From: TMED23 sp913054205
GTDB lineage: Bacteria; Pseudomonadota; Alphaproteobacteria; Rhodospirillales; UBA2165
NCBI GenBank assembly: GCA_046582495.1
Contig: JAYGEG010000122.1
Location: forward strand, 1 to 12,538
DNA length: 12,538 nt
Direction: 5' to 3'
The notes under the pieces were generated by a model, which was not told the origin of the DNA, ran no database searches, and worked only from the letters and a program-made list of their open reading frames with translations. A program made the position numbers and the translations under genes. Within the stretch, counting starts at the first letter, position 1; every line of letters starts with the position of its first letter. Positions 12,538 to 12,538 of this stretch are shown here, piece by piece.

Positions 12538-12538
12538 T

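Overview
The window reads as a chromosomal catabolic region from a Gram-negative bacterium of moderate GC content, probably an alphaproteobacterium. The taxon is an inference from the gene families, the gene order and the Shine-Dalgarno-led operons; no rRNA or other phylogenetic marker is present. I see no tRNA, rRNA, CRISPR array, transposase, phage gene or origin. Coding density is high and the real genes all look intact, apart from the two cut by the window ends.

Three blocks can be told apart. (1) A leftward operon runs from 5492 to the left edge. In transcription order it encodes a two-domain VOC extradiol-type dioxygenase, a glutathione S-transferase (GST) resembling tetrachlorohydroquinone dehalogenase, two tandem YciI-family proteins whose genes overlap by one base, a TauE/SafE-type membrane exporter, a Xi-class glutathionyl-hydroquinone reductase, a possible 25-residue microprotein, an aspartate-dehydrogenase-fold oxidoreductase lacking the family's catalytic His, and a cut-off gene of unknown function. 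(2) A rightward block begins with a crotonase (5652-6380), divergent from the dioxygenase across a compact two-way promoter. It continues with a three-subunit molybdenum hydroxylase of the xanthine dehydrogenase family (FAD, 2x[2Fe-2S] and Mo subunits, joined by 4-nt overlaps) and an MDR quinone oxidoreductase. (3) Facing this at the right edge is the 3' two thirds of a leftward thiamine-diphosphate enzyme.

Together the genes look like a pathway for an aromatic or N-heteroaromatic compound: hydroxylation by the Mo enzyme, ring opening by the VOC dioxygenase, glutathione-dependent handling of (hydro)quinones or dehalogenation, YciI-type elimination or isomerisation, then CoA- and ThDP-dependent steps. 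The substrate cannot be read from the sequence, and the pathway is an inference from family membership and clustering.

The most notable non-coding signal is a repeated palindromic site, TCGACnGTCGA flanked by TAATTA boxes. It occurs twice, exactly 40 bp apart, upstream of the Mo-hydroxylase operon, and again as a degenerate copy upstream of the quinone oxidoreductase. There a perfect 23-bp tandem duplication that includes the stop codon of the Mo subunit has also created an extra half-site. These look like operators of one regulator that is not encoded here. A second, different inverted repeat lies between the divergent promoters at 5525-5603, and each of its arms overlaps a -35 element.
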